Notes: a model not told the origin generated them from the sequence alone. 64,000 bases of DNA from Syntrophobacter fumaroxidans MPOB (GCF_000014965.1 NC_008554.1:980001-1044000), one strand, 5' to 3'. Counted from the stretch's first letter, positions 25,963 to 36,500 are shown. Made by a program: numbers and translations.

Positions 25963-27211
25963 GGATGTTCCTGGTCGTCAGGACTTCTTTCATGAGATTC
26001 ACAATGGGGATCGAACCTCCCTCCCGTATGAACACCGGCGGCTTGCCGAAACCGATGTCAATCGCCCGGGCGGCGGCCTGAACCGCACGGTTGTCCCGAG
26101 TTACCAGCAACGGACCCGCGGCGTTCAGTTCCGTGATGTCGATCTTGACCCCTGGGGGGGTCAGGGCGCGAACGAATTCCTCGAAGCGGGCATTGATGAC
26201 GGCCGGGTCCTGGTCCGGAACGAGGCGCATGCTCACCTTGGCCCCTGCCTTCGATGGAATGATGGTCTTGGCCCCTTCCCCCGAAAAACCTCCCCAGATA
26301 CCGTTCACATCCAACGTCGGGCGGGCGGTCTTGCGTTCCATCGGCGTGTAGCCTTTTTCGCCGGTCAACGCTTCAACCCCCAGGTATTCTTTCAACGCGG
26401 ACTCGTCCAGGTGAAGCGAATCCATCTCCTTTCTTTCCCATTCTTCCAGGTCCAGAACATCGTCGTAAAACCCGGGGATGGCCACCTTCCCGTCGGCGCT
26501 CTTCAGCCTGGCGAGGATGTCGGCCAGGACCTGGACGGGATTGTGAATGAGGCCGCCGAAGCTGCCCGAATGGAGGTCGAACCGGGGACCTTGAAGGTCG
26601 AGTTGAAAGTAGGACAACCCCCTCAGGCCGTAGGTTATGGCGGGCACCCCCCGGCTGAACTGGGAGAAGTCGGAGATGGTGATCACGTCGGCCTTCAACT
26701 CATGGCTGTGCTCGCGCATGAAACGGCCGAGGCTCGGGCTGCCGATTTCCTCCTCCCCCTCGACCAAAAACTTTACGTTGACCGGAAGATTCCCGGCAAC
26801 GGCAAGAACGGCTTCGACAGCCTTCACGTACGTGAAGAACTGTCCCTTGTCATCGGTCGCTCCGCGGGCGTAGACGTAGCCGTCGCGAATGGAGGGCGAA
26901 AAAGGCGGGGTAAGCCACTCGTCGAGAGGCTCAGGCGGCTGAACGTCGTAGTGCCCGTAGACCAGCAGGGTGGGGGCCCCGGGAGCGTTGCAGTGCTGCG
27001 CGAAAACCACCGGATGACGTTCCGTCCGGTAGATCCTCGTTTCGAAGCCGATTCTTTGCAGGTGGTTGCCCACCCATTCGGCCGCCCTGCGGACGTCGGA
27101 CGCGTGGTGGGTATAAGTGCTGACGCTGGGAATCTTGAGGAAGCCCAGGAGTTCTTCGACATAGCGCTGCCGGTTGGCGTCGATCTTGGCAAGCGTGGTC
27201 TGTAAAATCAT
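25820..27211 (-). CDS. M20/M25/M40-family metallopeptidase (dipeptidase)
   Basis: A 463-residue di-zinc exopeptidase of the ArgE/DapE/CPG2 group, probably a dipeptidase. Metal ligands and catalytic residues are visible: YGHYDVQP (His ligand and nearby Asp), GATDDKGQ (bridging Asp), VEGEEEIGS (catalytic Glu and Glu ligand), and REGGSIPIV toward the C terminus with a late His. A dimerisation domain lies between about residues 200 and 320. The ATG at 27211 follows AAAAGGAGAACCC. It is convergent with, and overlaps, the extended GctB frame. Substrate undetermined. Confidence 0.88.
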   Translation of the reverse strand: MILQTTLAKIDANRQRYVEELLGFLKIPSVSTYTHHASDVRRAAEWVGNHLQRIGFETRIYRTERHPVVFAQHCNAPGAPTLLVYGHYDVQPPEPLDEWLTPPFSPSIRDGYVYARGATDDKGQFFTYVKAVEAVLAVAGNLPVNVKFLVEGEEEIGSPSLGRFMREHSHELKADVITISDFSQFSRGVPAITYGLRGLSYFQLDLQGPRFDLHSGSFGGLIHNPVQVLADILARLKSADGKVAIPGFYDDVLDLEEWERKEMDSLHLDESALKEYLGVEALTGEKGYTPMERKTARPTLDVNGIWGGFSGEGAKTIIPSKAGAKVSMRLVPDQDPAVINARFEEFVRALTPPGVKIDITELNAAGPLLVTRDNRAVQAAARAIDIGFGKPPVFIREGGSIPIVNLMKEVLTTRNILMLGWGSPDDGAHSPNERFHLDDFHRGIRSAAALLFEIAESRSTRPE

Positions 27212-27615
27212 TGCGGGTTCTCCTTTTGCAGGTTGGTTGGGTTCCTGCCGCCTCCCAACATACAAGATTTTCCGCGCCGCGCATACCCTTTCCGGGGCAG
27301 CGGCTTTTTCGGGACAAGACGGCTCGCCGATCGTTTTCCGTCATCCATTGAATGAAAATCGGTCGCCGCGCCGCTTCGCCTGAACGGATTCACCGCATGT
27401 TCCGCGCAACGCCAACGCACGATAGGGCTAGGCATGGACACGCCGTATGTAGTATATTTCCGATAAATCGCGTGGATGAAGCTCGAGTCGATTGCTCAAG
27501 GCCGGCCGGTCCAACCTCGGATCGCTCCTTTCGAGGCCGGTCTCCATGTCCGACCGTTACCGCCCGTTTCCGTGGATTTCCCGAATTCGAGATCAACCGT
27601 CGTGGAGGCACGAAA

Positions 27616-28422
27616 ATGTTCCGAAAATGTCTATCCGCACTTTGGGTTCCGGCGCTTCTGCTGACCTGCGGAATCGCCTTTGCCGTGACGCCCTTCGAAG
27701 TCTTCGACGGGAGCGTCCTCAACCAGGTGATCAAGCGCAACAAGCTGATGGTCGGAATGGAAGTAAAATTCTTCCCCTTTGAATACGCTGACGAAAAAGG
27801 CCGGCCATTGGGATTCGACGTGGAAATCGCCGGGCTCGCGGCAAAGGAACTGGGCGTGGAACTGGAAATCAAGGACATGGAATTCAGCGGTCTCATCCCC
27901 GCTTTGCAGGGCGGCAAGGTGGACATGATCATCTCCGGGATGACGAGGACGCTGACGAGGGCCAAAACGGTGAGCTTTACGCAGGCGTACTTCGAGACGG
28001 GGTTGTGTGCCCTGTTGAGCAACAGGAGGGCCCCTGACGTCAAGGACGTCAAGGAGTTGAACGCCCCGGGCCGGGTGATCGCCGTCAAGCTCGGCACCAC
28101 CGGGGACCTGGTTACGGCGAAGATGTTTCCCGAGGCACAGGTCAACCGTTACAAGGAAGAGACGGCATGCGTGCGAGAAGTGGTGACGGGAAGGGCCGAC
28201 GCGTTCCTCTACGATCAACTGTCCATCGGCAAGCATCACAAGGAAAATCCCGATACGACTCACGCCGTGCTGACGCCGTTCACCTACGAACCTTTTGCCA
28301 TAGCGATCCGCAAGGGAGACCCCGATTTTCTGAACTGGCTGAACCAGTTCCTCGAAACCATAAAGGCGGACGGACGCTACCGCGAGCTTCACGAGAAGCA
28401 CTTTGGCGATATTCTGCGCTGA
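27616..28422 (+). CDS. Polar amino-acid ABC transporter, substrate-binding protein
   Basis: A 268-residue periplasmic binding protein of family 3 (HisJ/GlnH type). Signal peptide at residues 1-23 (MFRKCLSALWVPALLLTCG). The signature GFDVEIAGLAAKELGVELE follows, with MIISGMTRTLTRAKTVSFT as the second family block. TGGAGGC lies 6 bases before the ATG at 27616. The stop overlaps the start of the permease gene. Ligand is probably a polar or acidic amino acid; which one is not visible. The 404 bases between this gene and the divergent peptidase show only a weak possible -10 (TATATT near 27451). Confidence 0.9.
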   Translation: MFRKCLSALWVPALLLTCGIAFAVTPFEVFDGSVLNQVIKRNKLMVGMEVKFFPFEYADEKGRPLGFDVEIAGLAAKELGVELEIKDMEFSGLIPALQGGKVDMIISGMTRTLTRAKTVSFTQAYFETGLCALLSNRRAPDVKDVKELNAPGRVIAVKLGTTGDLVTAKMFPEAQVNRYKEETACVREVVTGRADAFLYDQLSIGKHHKENPDTTHAVLTPFTYEPFAIAIRKGDPDFLNWLNQFLETIKADGRYRELHEKHFGDILR

Positions 28423-29162
28423 TGCGGACGAAATACTCTCTCATCATCCGCGTGCTCATCGTCCTGGGAACGGGAGGCTGCCTGGTCTTCCTGTTCGGCC
28501 GGATCGAGTATCCCTGGAACTGGAGGGTTCCATGGGAATACCGGTGGCTTTTCTTTCGCGGCTTCTACACCACGTTCATTATCGCCGTCGGGGCCACATC
28601 GATGGGCTTCTGCCTCGGCGTCTTCGGGGGAATCGCGCGGACTTCCCGGTCGGTCCTGGCCAGGGAGACGGCGATGCTGTACGTGGAGTTCTTTCGAGGC
28701 ACGCCTCTGCTGATTCAGATCTATATCTTCTATTTCTGTGTGGCGGCGGCCGTACATTACGACAATCCGGTGATCATCGGCATGTTCTCTCTGGCCGTGT
28801 TTTCAGGCGCCTATATCACGGAGATGGTGAGAGCCGGGATTGAATCCATCGACCGGGGTCAGATCGAGGCCGCCATGTCCACCGGCTTGAACGACTGGGA
28901 AACCATGCGATACGTCGTCTTCCCTCAAGCCTTCCGGCGAATCATTCCCCCCGTCGCAGGCCAGTTCGTCTCCGTTATCAAGGATTCGTCCCTGCTCTCG
29001 GTGATTTCCGTGCGCGAGCTGACCAAGGCGTCGGAAATCATCAACGCAACCACCTACAAGACTTTCGAGGCCTACTTGCCGCTGGCTGCGCTATACCTTA
29101 TCATTACGTATCCGCTTTCCTATCTGACCCAGCGCCTCGAACAAAAAATCAAGCACGATTGA
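28422..29162 (+). CDS. Polar amino-acid ABC transporter, permease
   Basis: A 246-residue inner-membrane permease of the HisM/GlnP type. EFFRGTPLLIQIYIFYF is the family signature, and EAAMSTGLNDWETMRYVVFPQAFRRIIPP is the EAA loop that docks with the ATPase. About five membrane helices are visible. Its ATG shares a base with the stop of the binding-protein gene (TGATG), a clear coupled pair. A second permease is not present, so it probably works as a homodimer. The ATPase gene of the set lies 0.65 kb away on the other strand. Confidence 0.9.
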   Translation: MRTKYSLIIRVLIVLGTGGCLVFLFGRIEYPWNWRVPWEYRWLFFRGFYTTFIIAVGATSMGFCLGVFGGIARTSRSVLARETAMLYVEFFRGTPLLIQIYIFYFCVAAAVHYDNPVIIGMFSLAVFSGAYITEMVRAGIESIDRGQIEAAMSTGLNDWETMRYVVFPQAFRRIIPPVAGQFVSVIKDSSLLSVISVRELTKASEIINATTYKTFEAYLPLAALYLIITYPLSYLTQRLEQKIKHD

Positions 29163-29212
29163 ACGATTCACCGGGTAGGGCAGGGAAACCGCCGCCTCGA
29201 AGGGAAAAGACA

Positions 29213-29773
29213 ATGAAAAACAAATCCGGTCGGAACGCCGTTACCCAGCTCAAGGCAACGAAACTGATCAAGAGCTTTGTGGAGGGCATGAAACTGGAAA
29301 CCCTCGACGACCTGATCGCGCTGAAGGTCAAGATGCGCTCCGTTCTCAACACCATTCCCTACGAGGAATCCATTGTGCCCCAAATCCGTAAAATCATGTG
29401 GAGAAGAACCGCTCATCAGATTCTCGAGGACGGCTACATCTATTCGAGAGACTCCTGTACCGATATCGTTATCCTTTTCATGGCACTGTGCAAGAGCCTG
29501 GGGCGAGAGACCCGTTTCGTGAAGGTCAGGAAGCATAACGGCGATCCGGAAATGCACTCCATTGCGGAGATCCGATTGCCGAAACCTTACGGTTGGTACA
29601 TCTTCGACCTGGCCTACGACAATCCGCCCGAGAAGGGGAGAATGACCCCCGGCTCCGTCTACCGAGGCTGGGAACTCTGGAGGAAGGGAAGGGACTCGTG
29701 GGACCTTGGCCTGTGGAAATACCGGGACAGGCACAAGATCTTCGCCCGCCCCTCATCCGCCTCCGGAAAATGA
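29213..29773 (+). CDS. Transglutaminase-like domain protein
   Basis: A 186-residue protein with a transglutaminase-like fold signature: RDSCTDIVILFMALCKSLG with the candidate nucleophile Cys, EMHSIAEIRLP with the His and WYIFDLAYDNP with the Asp, in the usual order and spacing for the Cys-His-Asp triad. No signal peptide, so it is cytoplasmic. AAGGGAAAAGAC precedes the ATG at 29213; a TTG at 29159 overlapping the permease stop would add 18 residues. It lies inside the amino-acid transporter locus, so a peptidase or ligase-like role is possible but unproven. Confidence 0.65.
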   Translation: MKNKSGRNAVTQLKATKLIKSFVEGMKLETLDDLIALKVKMRSVLNTIPYEESIVPQIRKIMWRRTAHQILEDGYIYSRDSCTDIVILFMALCKSLGRETRFVKVRKHNGDPEMHSIAEIRLPKPYGWYIFDLAYDNPPEKGRMTPGSVYRGWELWRKGRDSWDLGLWKYRDRHKIFARPSSASGK

Positions 29774-29812
29774 GGCTCTCTTCCCGCGGTTCCGCTCCAC
29801 TCCGGACCGCGT

Positions 29813-30547
29813 TCAGTGCATCGGCGACAGCACCTGTTTCAGGAACTGCCGGGACCGCTCATGCTTTGGAGCTCTGAAGAACTCCGAAGGCTCGGCTTCT
29901 TCCAGTACGGCGCCGTTGTCGATGAACACGATTCGGTCCGAAACCTCCCCGGCAAAACCCATCTCGTGAGTGACGACGACCATCGTCATTCCTGTCTGAG
30001 CGAGATCCCGCATGACCGTCAGAACCTCGCCGATCATCTCCGGGTCGAGGGCCGACGTCGGCTCGTCAAAAAGCATGATCCTGGGTTTCATCGCAAGGGC
30101 TCGGGCGATTGCCACCCGCTGCTGCTGCCCCCCGGAGAGTTGAGACGGGTAGGAATTGTGCTTTTCCGCCAGGCCGACCCGTTCGAGCAAGGCCATGGCC
30201 TGATTGTGGGCTTCTTTCTTGTCCAGTCCGCGAATCTTGATCGGCGCCAGGGTGATGTTGCGCAAGGCGGTGAGGTGCGGGTACAGGTTGAACTGTTGAA
30301 AAACGAATCCGATTTCAGCACGGAGCCTGTGGATATCCGTTTTCGAGTCCGATAGGTCCATGCCGTCGACAATGAGGCGTCCGCGGTCAATGGGTTCGAG
30401 ACGGTTGATGGTCCGGATCAGGGTGGACTTGCCGGAGCCCGAGGGCCCGCAGACCACCACCACTTTCCCCTGTGCAATGTGAAGGTTCACGTCGTTGAGG
30501 ACGTGGAGCCGACCGAACCACTTGTGAACGCCCAGGAATCGAATCAT
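29813..30547 (-). CDS. Polar amino-acid ABC transporter, ATP-binding protein (GlnQ-like)
   Basis: ABC ATPase of about 244 residues. Walker A is [11 protein letters not shown], the Q-loop is [15 protein letters not shown], the signature is [15 protein letters not shown], Walker B is [14 protein letters not shown], and the H-loop His is in [10 protein letters not shown]. All match the GlnQ/HisP group, which pairs with type 3 binding proteins, so it belongs with the permease and binding protein at 27616-29162 although it is convergent with them. The start is uncertain: ATG at 30547 or TTG at 30556. Confidence 0.9.
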   Translation of the reverse strand: MIRFLGVHKWFGRLHVLNDVNLHIAQGKVVVVCGPSGSGKSTLIRTINRLEPIDRGRLIVDGMDLSDSKTDIHRLRAEIGFVFQQFNLYPHLTALRNITLAPIKIRGLDKKEAHNQAMALLERVGLAEKHNSYPSQLSGGQQQRVAIARALAMKPRIMLFDEPTSALDPEMIGEVLTVMRDLAQTGMTMVVVTHEMGFAGEVSDRIVFIDNGAVLEEAEPSEFFRAPKHERSRQFLKQVLSPMH

Positions 30548-31284
30548 TTCACCCAATCCGCGTCATGGAGCCGTATTGTCCCCGGATAGGAGGCCCCGGC
30601 CTCGTCTTTGCCGGGACGCACATTGATCGTGGCGGTCCGCGAGCCGACCGCATATCGTCTGTGCAGGGGGCGATGAGCGCACGGGTGTTTCATGAAAAGG
30701 CTGAATCGGCAGGACCGCGGGGTACGCCGCGCTGTTTTGTATACATGAGCTTCCGGGAGAAATCAAGGCACCCCGACAGGCATCCCGCGAGGCGCTTCCC
30801 GGCACGGCGGGAACACGGGGGCGCCGGTCTTCGTGGGCTCACGACCGGGTTGGTTTGCCCCCGTTCGGCGCGCCGGCGTTTCAATGCCGCTCCGGCACAG
30901 CCGTGCTCTTCGGCTGGTGGAATGCGGCGCGGCGGACGACTGGAGGAAGCGGCCTGCGTTCCGAAACGGATCCCCCGGTGACGGTATGGTGCCGGCGCCG
31001 GCAAAAAATGAGAGCCGGAAGGGGGCCTCCGGCTCTCCATGGATAAAATGAGAAACCAACTCTCTTGCAAACTATTCTCCAACTCGAGCGGAAAAAATGG
31101 AATCGGGTGAAACAGGTATTTTGGCCCGACAATCACAGTATTTCGTCCCCGGGGCCGACGGAGGCGCGCTACCGCCCACCCGCGCGGCGTCACCGTGACT
31201 TCGCGTTGCCGCTCGCCGCGCTCGGGCCGGAAAACCCTCCGCCCGAACCCATCGGAGCTTGCCCGCGCCCGCCAGTCCCGGACC
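30548..31284. other. Non-coding stretch
   Basis: No gene with family resemblance on either strand. It contains the intrinsic terminator at 31002-31037 that ends the universal stress transcript. Several Arg/Pro-rich frames are chance frames. Confidence 0.4.
31002..31037 (-). terminator. Intrinsic terminator of universal stress gene transcript
   Basis: GAGAGCCGGA (31010-31019) is perfectly complementary to TCCGGCTCTC (31028-31037), and on the minus strand the hairpin is followed by ATTTTTTG. It lies about 250 bases past the stop of the Usp gene. Confidence 0.75.
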
Positions 31285-31740
31285 TCATGGACGGGAGATG
31301 TTCGGGTTTACGGTGAACACCGGCACGGGTGAATTCTTCACCACCCGCTCCGCAACGCTCCCAAATGGAAATATGGCCTTCATGCCGTGCGTGGCCATGA
31401 CCACCAAATCGGCGCCGATGGTCCTGATTGCCGTCAGGATTTCCTGCGCCGGATCACCCTGCATAATGTGAATGAAATACCGGGCACAACCGGTCAGCTT
31501 CCTGGAACACAATTCCTCCAGGCGTTCCCTCGACAGCTTAAGCCCGAATTCGTGTATTTCCTTCACGTGTTTCGGATCGAGTCCGCTCCCCCAGTAATGT
31601 TCGAACCTGGACAGGTCTTCGGAGACGTGAAGCAGATGCACTTCAGCGTCATACTTCCGGCTCAGTGAAACGACATAAGGTTCCGCGACCGATGCAGCCT
31701 TGGAAAAATCGGTCGGCCAAAGGATTTTTTCGATCTTCAT
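31285..31740 (-). CDS. Universal stress protein (UspA family)
   Basis: A 151-residue single-domain universal stress protein: MKIEKILWPTDFSKAASVAEPYV at the N terminus, and LVVMATHGMKAIFPFGSVAERVVKNSPVPVFTV at the C terminus, where the G-2x-G-9x-G-S signature is partly altered (THGMKA...GSVAE), so ATP binding is less certain than in the gene at 16534. GGAGGCGTCC precedes the ATG at 31740. It follows the Hdr operon on the same strand, 220 bases downstream of hdrB, and might be read with it if the intervening hairpin is leaky. Confidence 0.88.
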   Translation of the reverse strand: MKIEKILWPTDFSKAASVAEPYVVSLSRKYDAEVHLLHVSEDLSRFEHYWGSGLDPKHVKEIHEFGLKLSRERLEELCSRKLTGCARYFIHIMQGDPAQEILTAIRTIGADLVVMATHGMKAIFPFGSVAERVVKNSPVPVFTVNPNISRP

Positions 31741-31819
31741 GGACGCCTCCGCCCCGGAACTCCCCACCCCGATTCACGTTTTGCGCCTCACCCGCTTCGT
31801 CGGGCGTTCCCCTCCGGAG

Positions 31820-31866
31820 AACGACGCCGACTCCGGAGGTTGAATGAAACCGGATTCGGCGTCGTT
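31820..31866 (-). terminator. Long hairpin downstream of Hdr operon
   Basis: AACGACGCCGA (31820-31830) is perfectly complementary to TCGGCGTCGTT (31856-31866), with CCGG/CCGG pairing in the loop. It lies between hdrB and the following universal stress gene. No T run follows on the minus strand, so it may be a weak terminator or an mRNA-stabilising structure. Confidence 0.4.
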
Positions 31867-31961
31867 GTCTTTCTCAAACATAAGGGCGGTTTCCGAAAGC
31901 GGCAATCCGGCCTCCGGCCTCCGCGCGAGGCCGAGTCCCGGATAAGATGTGTCGAGGCAGG

Positions 31962-32846
31962 CTATGCCCGGGATGAGGCCGACCGGAGCTTCGTTTGAAA
32001 TCCCGCCGTCACGGCAAGATTCTTCTTCAACATCAGCTCCTCATCGGAGAGGCCGAAAGCAATCCCCATGAGTTGCGTGACGTACAGGACCGACTTGCTC
32101 ATATCTTTGCCGAGCAGACGTGACGCCTTGTTCTGCTGGCTGTCCAGATTCATCTGGCACATCGGGCAGATGGTGAGAATGCAATCGGCTTCACTTGCTC
32201 CATTGAGCAAGTTCGCCACGAGTTTCAAAGCCACCTCGCTCTTGGTGGTCATCAATCCCGCCCCGCAGCACTTCGCTCCCATCGTCCAAGGGTAGACTTC
32301 GGCTCCGAGAGCCCGGATGAGGGGTTCCATCGAAACGGGAAACTGGGGATCGTCGGCGTCGGAATAGGGCCGTGCGAACTGGCAACCGTAATACGGGACG
32401 ATTCTCATGCCCGAGAGCTTATTCTTCACGTTGGCCGCGATGGACTCGGGCCCGAAGTCTCTGACCAGCACGTCGAGGAGGTGCCGAACCTTTATTCCTC
32501 CCCCGTATCGAAGATTCTCTTCCGCCAGGACCACGTTGATTTTTTCGCGAATATCCGTACTGCGGTTCATGTGGTCGTCAACTCTTTTCAAGTTGAGATA
32601 ACAGGCGTTGCAGGGTACGAGGACATCCGACCGGGGGGATTGTTTTCCGGCGATGGCGAGGTTCCTCGCCGGCAGGGCCAGCGACAGCAGATAGCTGATC
32701 GCATCCCCGGCGCTCGCGCCGCAGCATGTCCAGTCTTCGATCTCGGCCAGCTCCGCTCCAAGTGAATGCATCACGGCCCTGACCGAGGCGTCGTATTCGG
32801 ACGCGGTTCCTTCCAGTGAACAGCCGGGGTAGTATAAGTACTTCAT
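31962..32846 (-). CDS. hdrB: Heterodisulfide reductase subunit B-like protein (HdrB, two CCG domains)
   Basis: A 294-residue HdrB-type protein. HdrB in methanogens holds two unusual noncubane [4Fe-4S] clusters in CCG domains and reduces a disulfide. Both domains are here: YYPGCSLEGTA with DWTCCGASAGDAISY then VPCNACYLNLK, and YYGCQFARP with GAKCCGAGLMTTK then CPMCQMNLDSQQ. Its start overlaps hdrC by 4 bases (ATGA). In an organism without coenzyme B and M the disulfide substrate is unknown; such complexes usually exchange electrons with other thiols or with a membrane partner. Confidence 0.93.
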   Translation of the reverse strand: MKYLYYPGCSLEGTASEYDASVRAVMHSLGAELAEIEDWTCCGASAGDAISYLLSLALPARNLAIAGKQSPRSDVLVPCNACYLNLKRVDDHMNRSTDIREKINVVLAEENLRYGGGIKVRHLLDVLVRDFGPESIAANVKNKLSGMRIVPYYGCQFARPYSDADDPQFPVSMEPLIRALGAEVYPWTMGAKCCGAGLMTTKSEVALKLVANLLNGASEADCILTICPMCQMNLDSQQNKASRLLGKDMSKSVLYVTQLMGIAFGLSDEELMLKKNLAVTAGFQTKLRSASSRA

Positions 32847-33421
32847 GATTCGGACTCCAGTTCGCGAACTTTTCGAAACAGACCGTCAAGCTTGCCCTTG
32901 GCAAAGAGAGCCGGCATCTGCGGGCTGATCTTTCCCTTGCGCAGAAGCTTCACGCCGAGCGAGGCGAAACGCAGCGGGGCGACCGGATGCTTCAGGCGCA
33001 GAAAGAACCGCGTCATCATGTCCATCTCCCTGACTCTCCCGTAACGGCGTATGTTGTCGACGAACGTGCTGTAAAAGACCGGACTCGTTTTGCTCCGATA
33101 GGTTCCGCGGGCGAAGGCGATTCGCTTGAGTGCCTGGATGGTTTCGGTCAGGGGCAGTCCGCGCGGGCATCGCAACGTGCAGTAATAGCAGCTTGAGCAC
33201 ATCCAAAAGGTTGTGCTGCGAAAGATTTCATCCTGTTCGCCCAGTTGCACGAGCCTCCACAACTGTCGCGGAGTGTAATCCATGGCAAATGCATTGGCGC
33301 AGGAACCGGTACAGGTGCCGCACTGCATGCAGGCGGAGACCTTTTCCGCGATGGGGTCCAGCGGACCAGCGGCGGCGGAGCCGCCATGAGCCGTGGTTGC
33401 GCCCGAGCTTTGTTCGTTCAT
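32843..33421 (-). CDS. hdrC: Heterodisulfide reductase subunit C-like iron-sulfur protein (HdrC)
   Basis: A 192-residue HdrC-type protein carrying two [4Fe-4S] clusters: CMQCGTCTGSC and CSSCYYCTLRCPRGLPL. It passes electrons from HdrA to HdrB. The C-terminal RFFLRLKHPVAPLRFASLGVKLL is typical of the family. AAGGAGATGGTACAC precedes the chosen ATG at 33421; upstream in-frame ATGs lack a good site. Overlaps hdrB, so the two are translationally coupled. Confidence 0.93.
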   Translation of the reverse strand: MNEQSSGATTAHGGSAAAGPLDPIAEKVSACMQCGTCTGSCANAFAMDYTPRQLWRLVQLGEQDEIFRSTTFWMCSSCYYCTLRCPRGLPLTETIQALKRIAFARGTYRSKTSPVFYSTFVDNIRRYGRVREMDMMTRFFLRLKHPVAPLRFASLGVKLLRKGKISPQMPALFAKGKLDGLFRKVRELESES

Positions 33422-33543
33422 GTGTACCATCTCCTTGTCGGGAAATGCTCCAAATGGTGCCCGGACCGAGCGCGGAAGTCCTCCCATGGAAGCCTTTCGC
33501 TCGGGCACGGTCCGCGCCGGTTATCGGCAAGAAACGCGATGAA

Positions 33544-36500
33544 TCAGTCCAGGGCGGCATCCAGCACGGCATGCACCTGCCTGTCCTGGAAGCCGTGCAG
33601 GATGGCCGCGCCGTTGGGGCACGCCGCGGAGCATGCTCCGCAACCCTGGCACACGAATTCATCCACAACGATTCGTTCTTCTTCCTCGTCATACCACCTG
33701 GCGTGGAACGGACACGCGACCACGCATCTTTCGCAGAGCGAGCAGAGGCTGTGACGGACGGACGCGGTGACCGAGGCGGAAGTCAACCGGCCCCTTCTGA
33801 GGACGCCCAGGGCGCGCTGTGCCGCTGCTTCGGCCATGGCCACGGATTCCGGTACCGTCCTCGGCGAATGGGCGGTGCCGCACAGGAAAACCCCGCTCTT
33901 CATGGTGTCCACGGGCCGCCATTTGTATTCGGCTTCGCGCAGGAAGCCGTGTTCATCGGTCTCGAGGCCGAAGATGTCCGCGAGCCCGTGGCTGTCGTTG
34001 GGGACCATTCCCGTGCCGAGAACCACAAGGTCCGGTTCCAGAACGAGTTCCCTGCCCAGAACCGGATCGTAGGTCACAAGTTTCAACCGGCCGTTTTCAT
34101 CGGAGACCCGGGGCTTCCGGTCCGTTTCGTAACGGACGAACAGCACGCCCTCCCGCCTGGCACGGGTGTAGTGTTCCTCGAAAAGCCCGTAGGTCATGAT
34201 GTCCCGATAAAGAATATAGACGGCCGTATCCGGGTTGCGCTCCTTCAACTGGAAAGCGTTCTTCAACGCGGAAAGACAGCAGACACGGCTGCAGTAGTTG
34301 CGGCTGCCTTCGCGCGATTCGACGCACTGGATCATGACCACGGTGCCGAGACCGCTCGCATCCAGCTTCCCCGAGTGGAATTGGTCTTCGAATTCCATCT
34401 GGGTCACCACCGCATCGTTACGACCGTGGAGATAGGCTTCCGAGTTGAATTCCACGCCCCCGGTGCTCAGGATGGCGACCCCGTGTTCGATGGATTCTCC
34501 CGACCCGTCTTGAGTTTCCACAGTGGTGACGAAATGACCCAGTCGCCCCTGCGAGTGAACCACCCTCGTACCTGTATGGACGGTGATGTGGGGATGGTTG
34601 GCCACGGCTGACAGGGTTTTCTCGAGGAGCGCTTCGGGTTGCGGTTCCTGCAGGAATCGTTTGAGCAGGCGGAGGTTTCCTCCGAGCTCGGGATTCCGCT
34701 CGATGAGATGGACCTTGTATCCGTGATCGGCAACCGACAGTGCGGCGGTCATTCCGGATATCCCTCCACCGACGATCAGTGCCGCCGGAACGGCTTCATC
34801 CCTGGTCCGCGGAAACGGCTCCGCTCCTTTGAGCTTGGCGGCCGCCATGCTGAGGACCGCATAAACGGCGGAGCGAGGGCCCTGTTCCGAGGACTCCGGC
34901 TGCGAGTGAACCGGGGTGTGAATGTCCGTCACCTCCATGAACGCCGGATCGAGCTTGAGCGACTTGCCCAACTCGCGGAGCTTTCTCCGGTAGACATAGG
35001 GCATGCAGGCTCCGATCAAAACTCTGTTGGCTCCCGTGCTTGCGAGCGCTTCTTCCAGTTGTGCCCAGCCGGCGCGTGTACAGAGCCGGTCGATGGTGAA
35101 TCCGTGAGCCGCGTACCCGTCCTGTGTGAGGTCCGCAATCAGCGACGTCGGGTCCACCTTTTCCGCAATGGCGCCCCCGCAGCTGCAAATGGCCACGGCA
35201 AGACGCGAGGGCTCCCGGGAGACATCGCGGAACATCTCCTCCGGTTCGGATATCTCGACGAGACTCTTCCCCTTGGAATGGAGCAGCAACGATGCGCTCA
35301 GCGAGGCGGAATTCGCCTGGATCACGGATTCCGAGATGTCTTTCGGGCTGGAGGCGGAGCCGCTCACAAACACCCCATCCCTTGCGGTACGGTTGGACGA
35401 GTAGTCCTGAACCCGGCAGAATCCCGCCTGGTTCAGCTCGATTCCGACCGTTGCGGCGAGCTCTTCGAGCCCGCCCCCGGGCTTCTGACCCACCGCAAGG
35501 ACCGCCAGGTCGAAGGGCTCGTCGTGCATGGCGCCGTCGGCGTCCGCGAAAGCGATCCTGATTCCGCCCGCATCGCCGCCCGGCTCCACCGAATGCACCC
35601 GGCTTCTCACGAAGCCGATGCCGTGTTCCCGCTCGGCGTTATCGCGGTACTGCTGGAAATCCTTCCCGAAGGTGCGCATGTCCATGTAGAAGATCATCGC
35701 CTCAACGGCCCCGTCGGTCTTCTGCTTGGCCAGGACGGCTTCCTTGATGGAGAACATGCAGCAGACGGACGAACAGTGGGGAGCGCCTTCCGCCAGGTTG
35801 CGGGACCCCACGCACTGGAGCCACGCGATCCTCCGGATCGGTTTCCCGTCACTGGGCCTTAGCAGCTGTCCGCCGGTGGGACCCGTACCGCTGATGAGCC
35901 GTTCGAATTCGACGCTGGTCACCACGTCCGGCAGGGTTCCGTATTCGTAGGTGTTGGCTCCCGCCCGCGGATCGGCGGGCACCGCGCCGGTGGCCAGTAT
36001 CACGGCCCCGACTTCCACCCGGCGCTCGGGGACTTCGAGAGTGGCCTGGTAGGTTTGTACGGCCATTTCCGTGAGCGCCTCGATGTCGAACGGTTTCATG
36101 ATGTAGTCTTTGGCTCCCACCTTCATGGCCTCGACGGCCGTTTCGATCGTGGCGTAAGCGGTCATCATGACCGCCGGGAGCTCGGGATGCATTTCCTTGG
36201 CGATCTTGAGCACCTCGACGCCGTCCATTCCGGGCATTTTGACGTCCAGAAACAGGAGCCCGTAAGACTGCCGGCCAAGCATTTCGACCGCCTCGGCGCC
36301 GGATGCCGCCATATCCACCGCAAAACCCGCCTCATCGAGCCATTCCTTGATCGAGTCGCGCACCACCAGTTCATCGTCGACGACCAGGATGCGGAAACTG
36401 CGGCGGGCTTCCAGATTGAGGTCGATCGCTCCGGTGGGGCAGGCGTTCTGACATGCGCCGCAATGGTTGCAGGCGTCGGTGTCTATGACGTAGGAATTGG

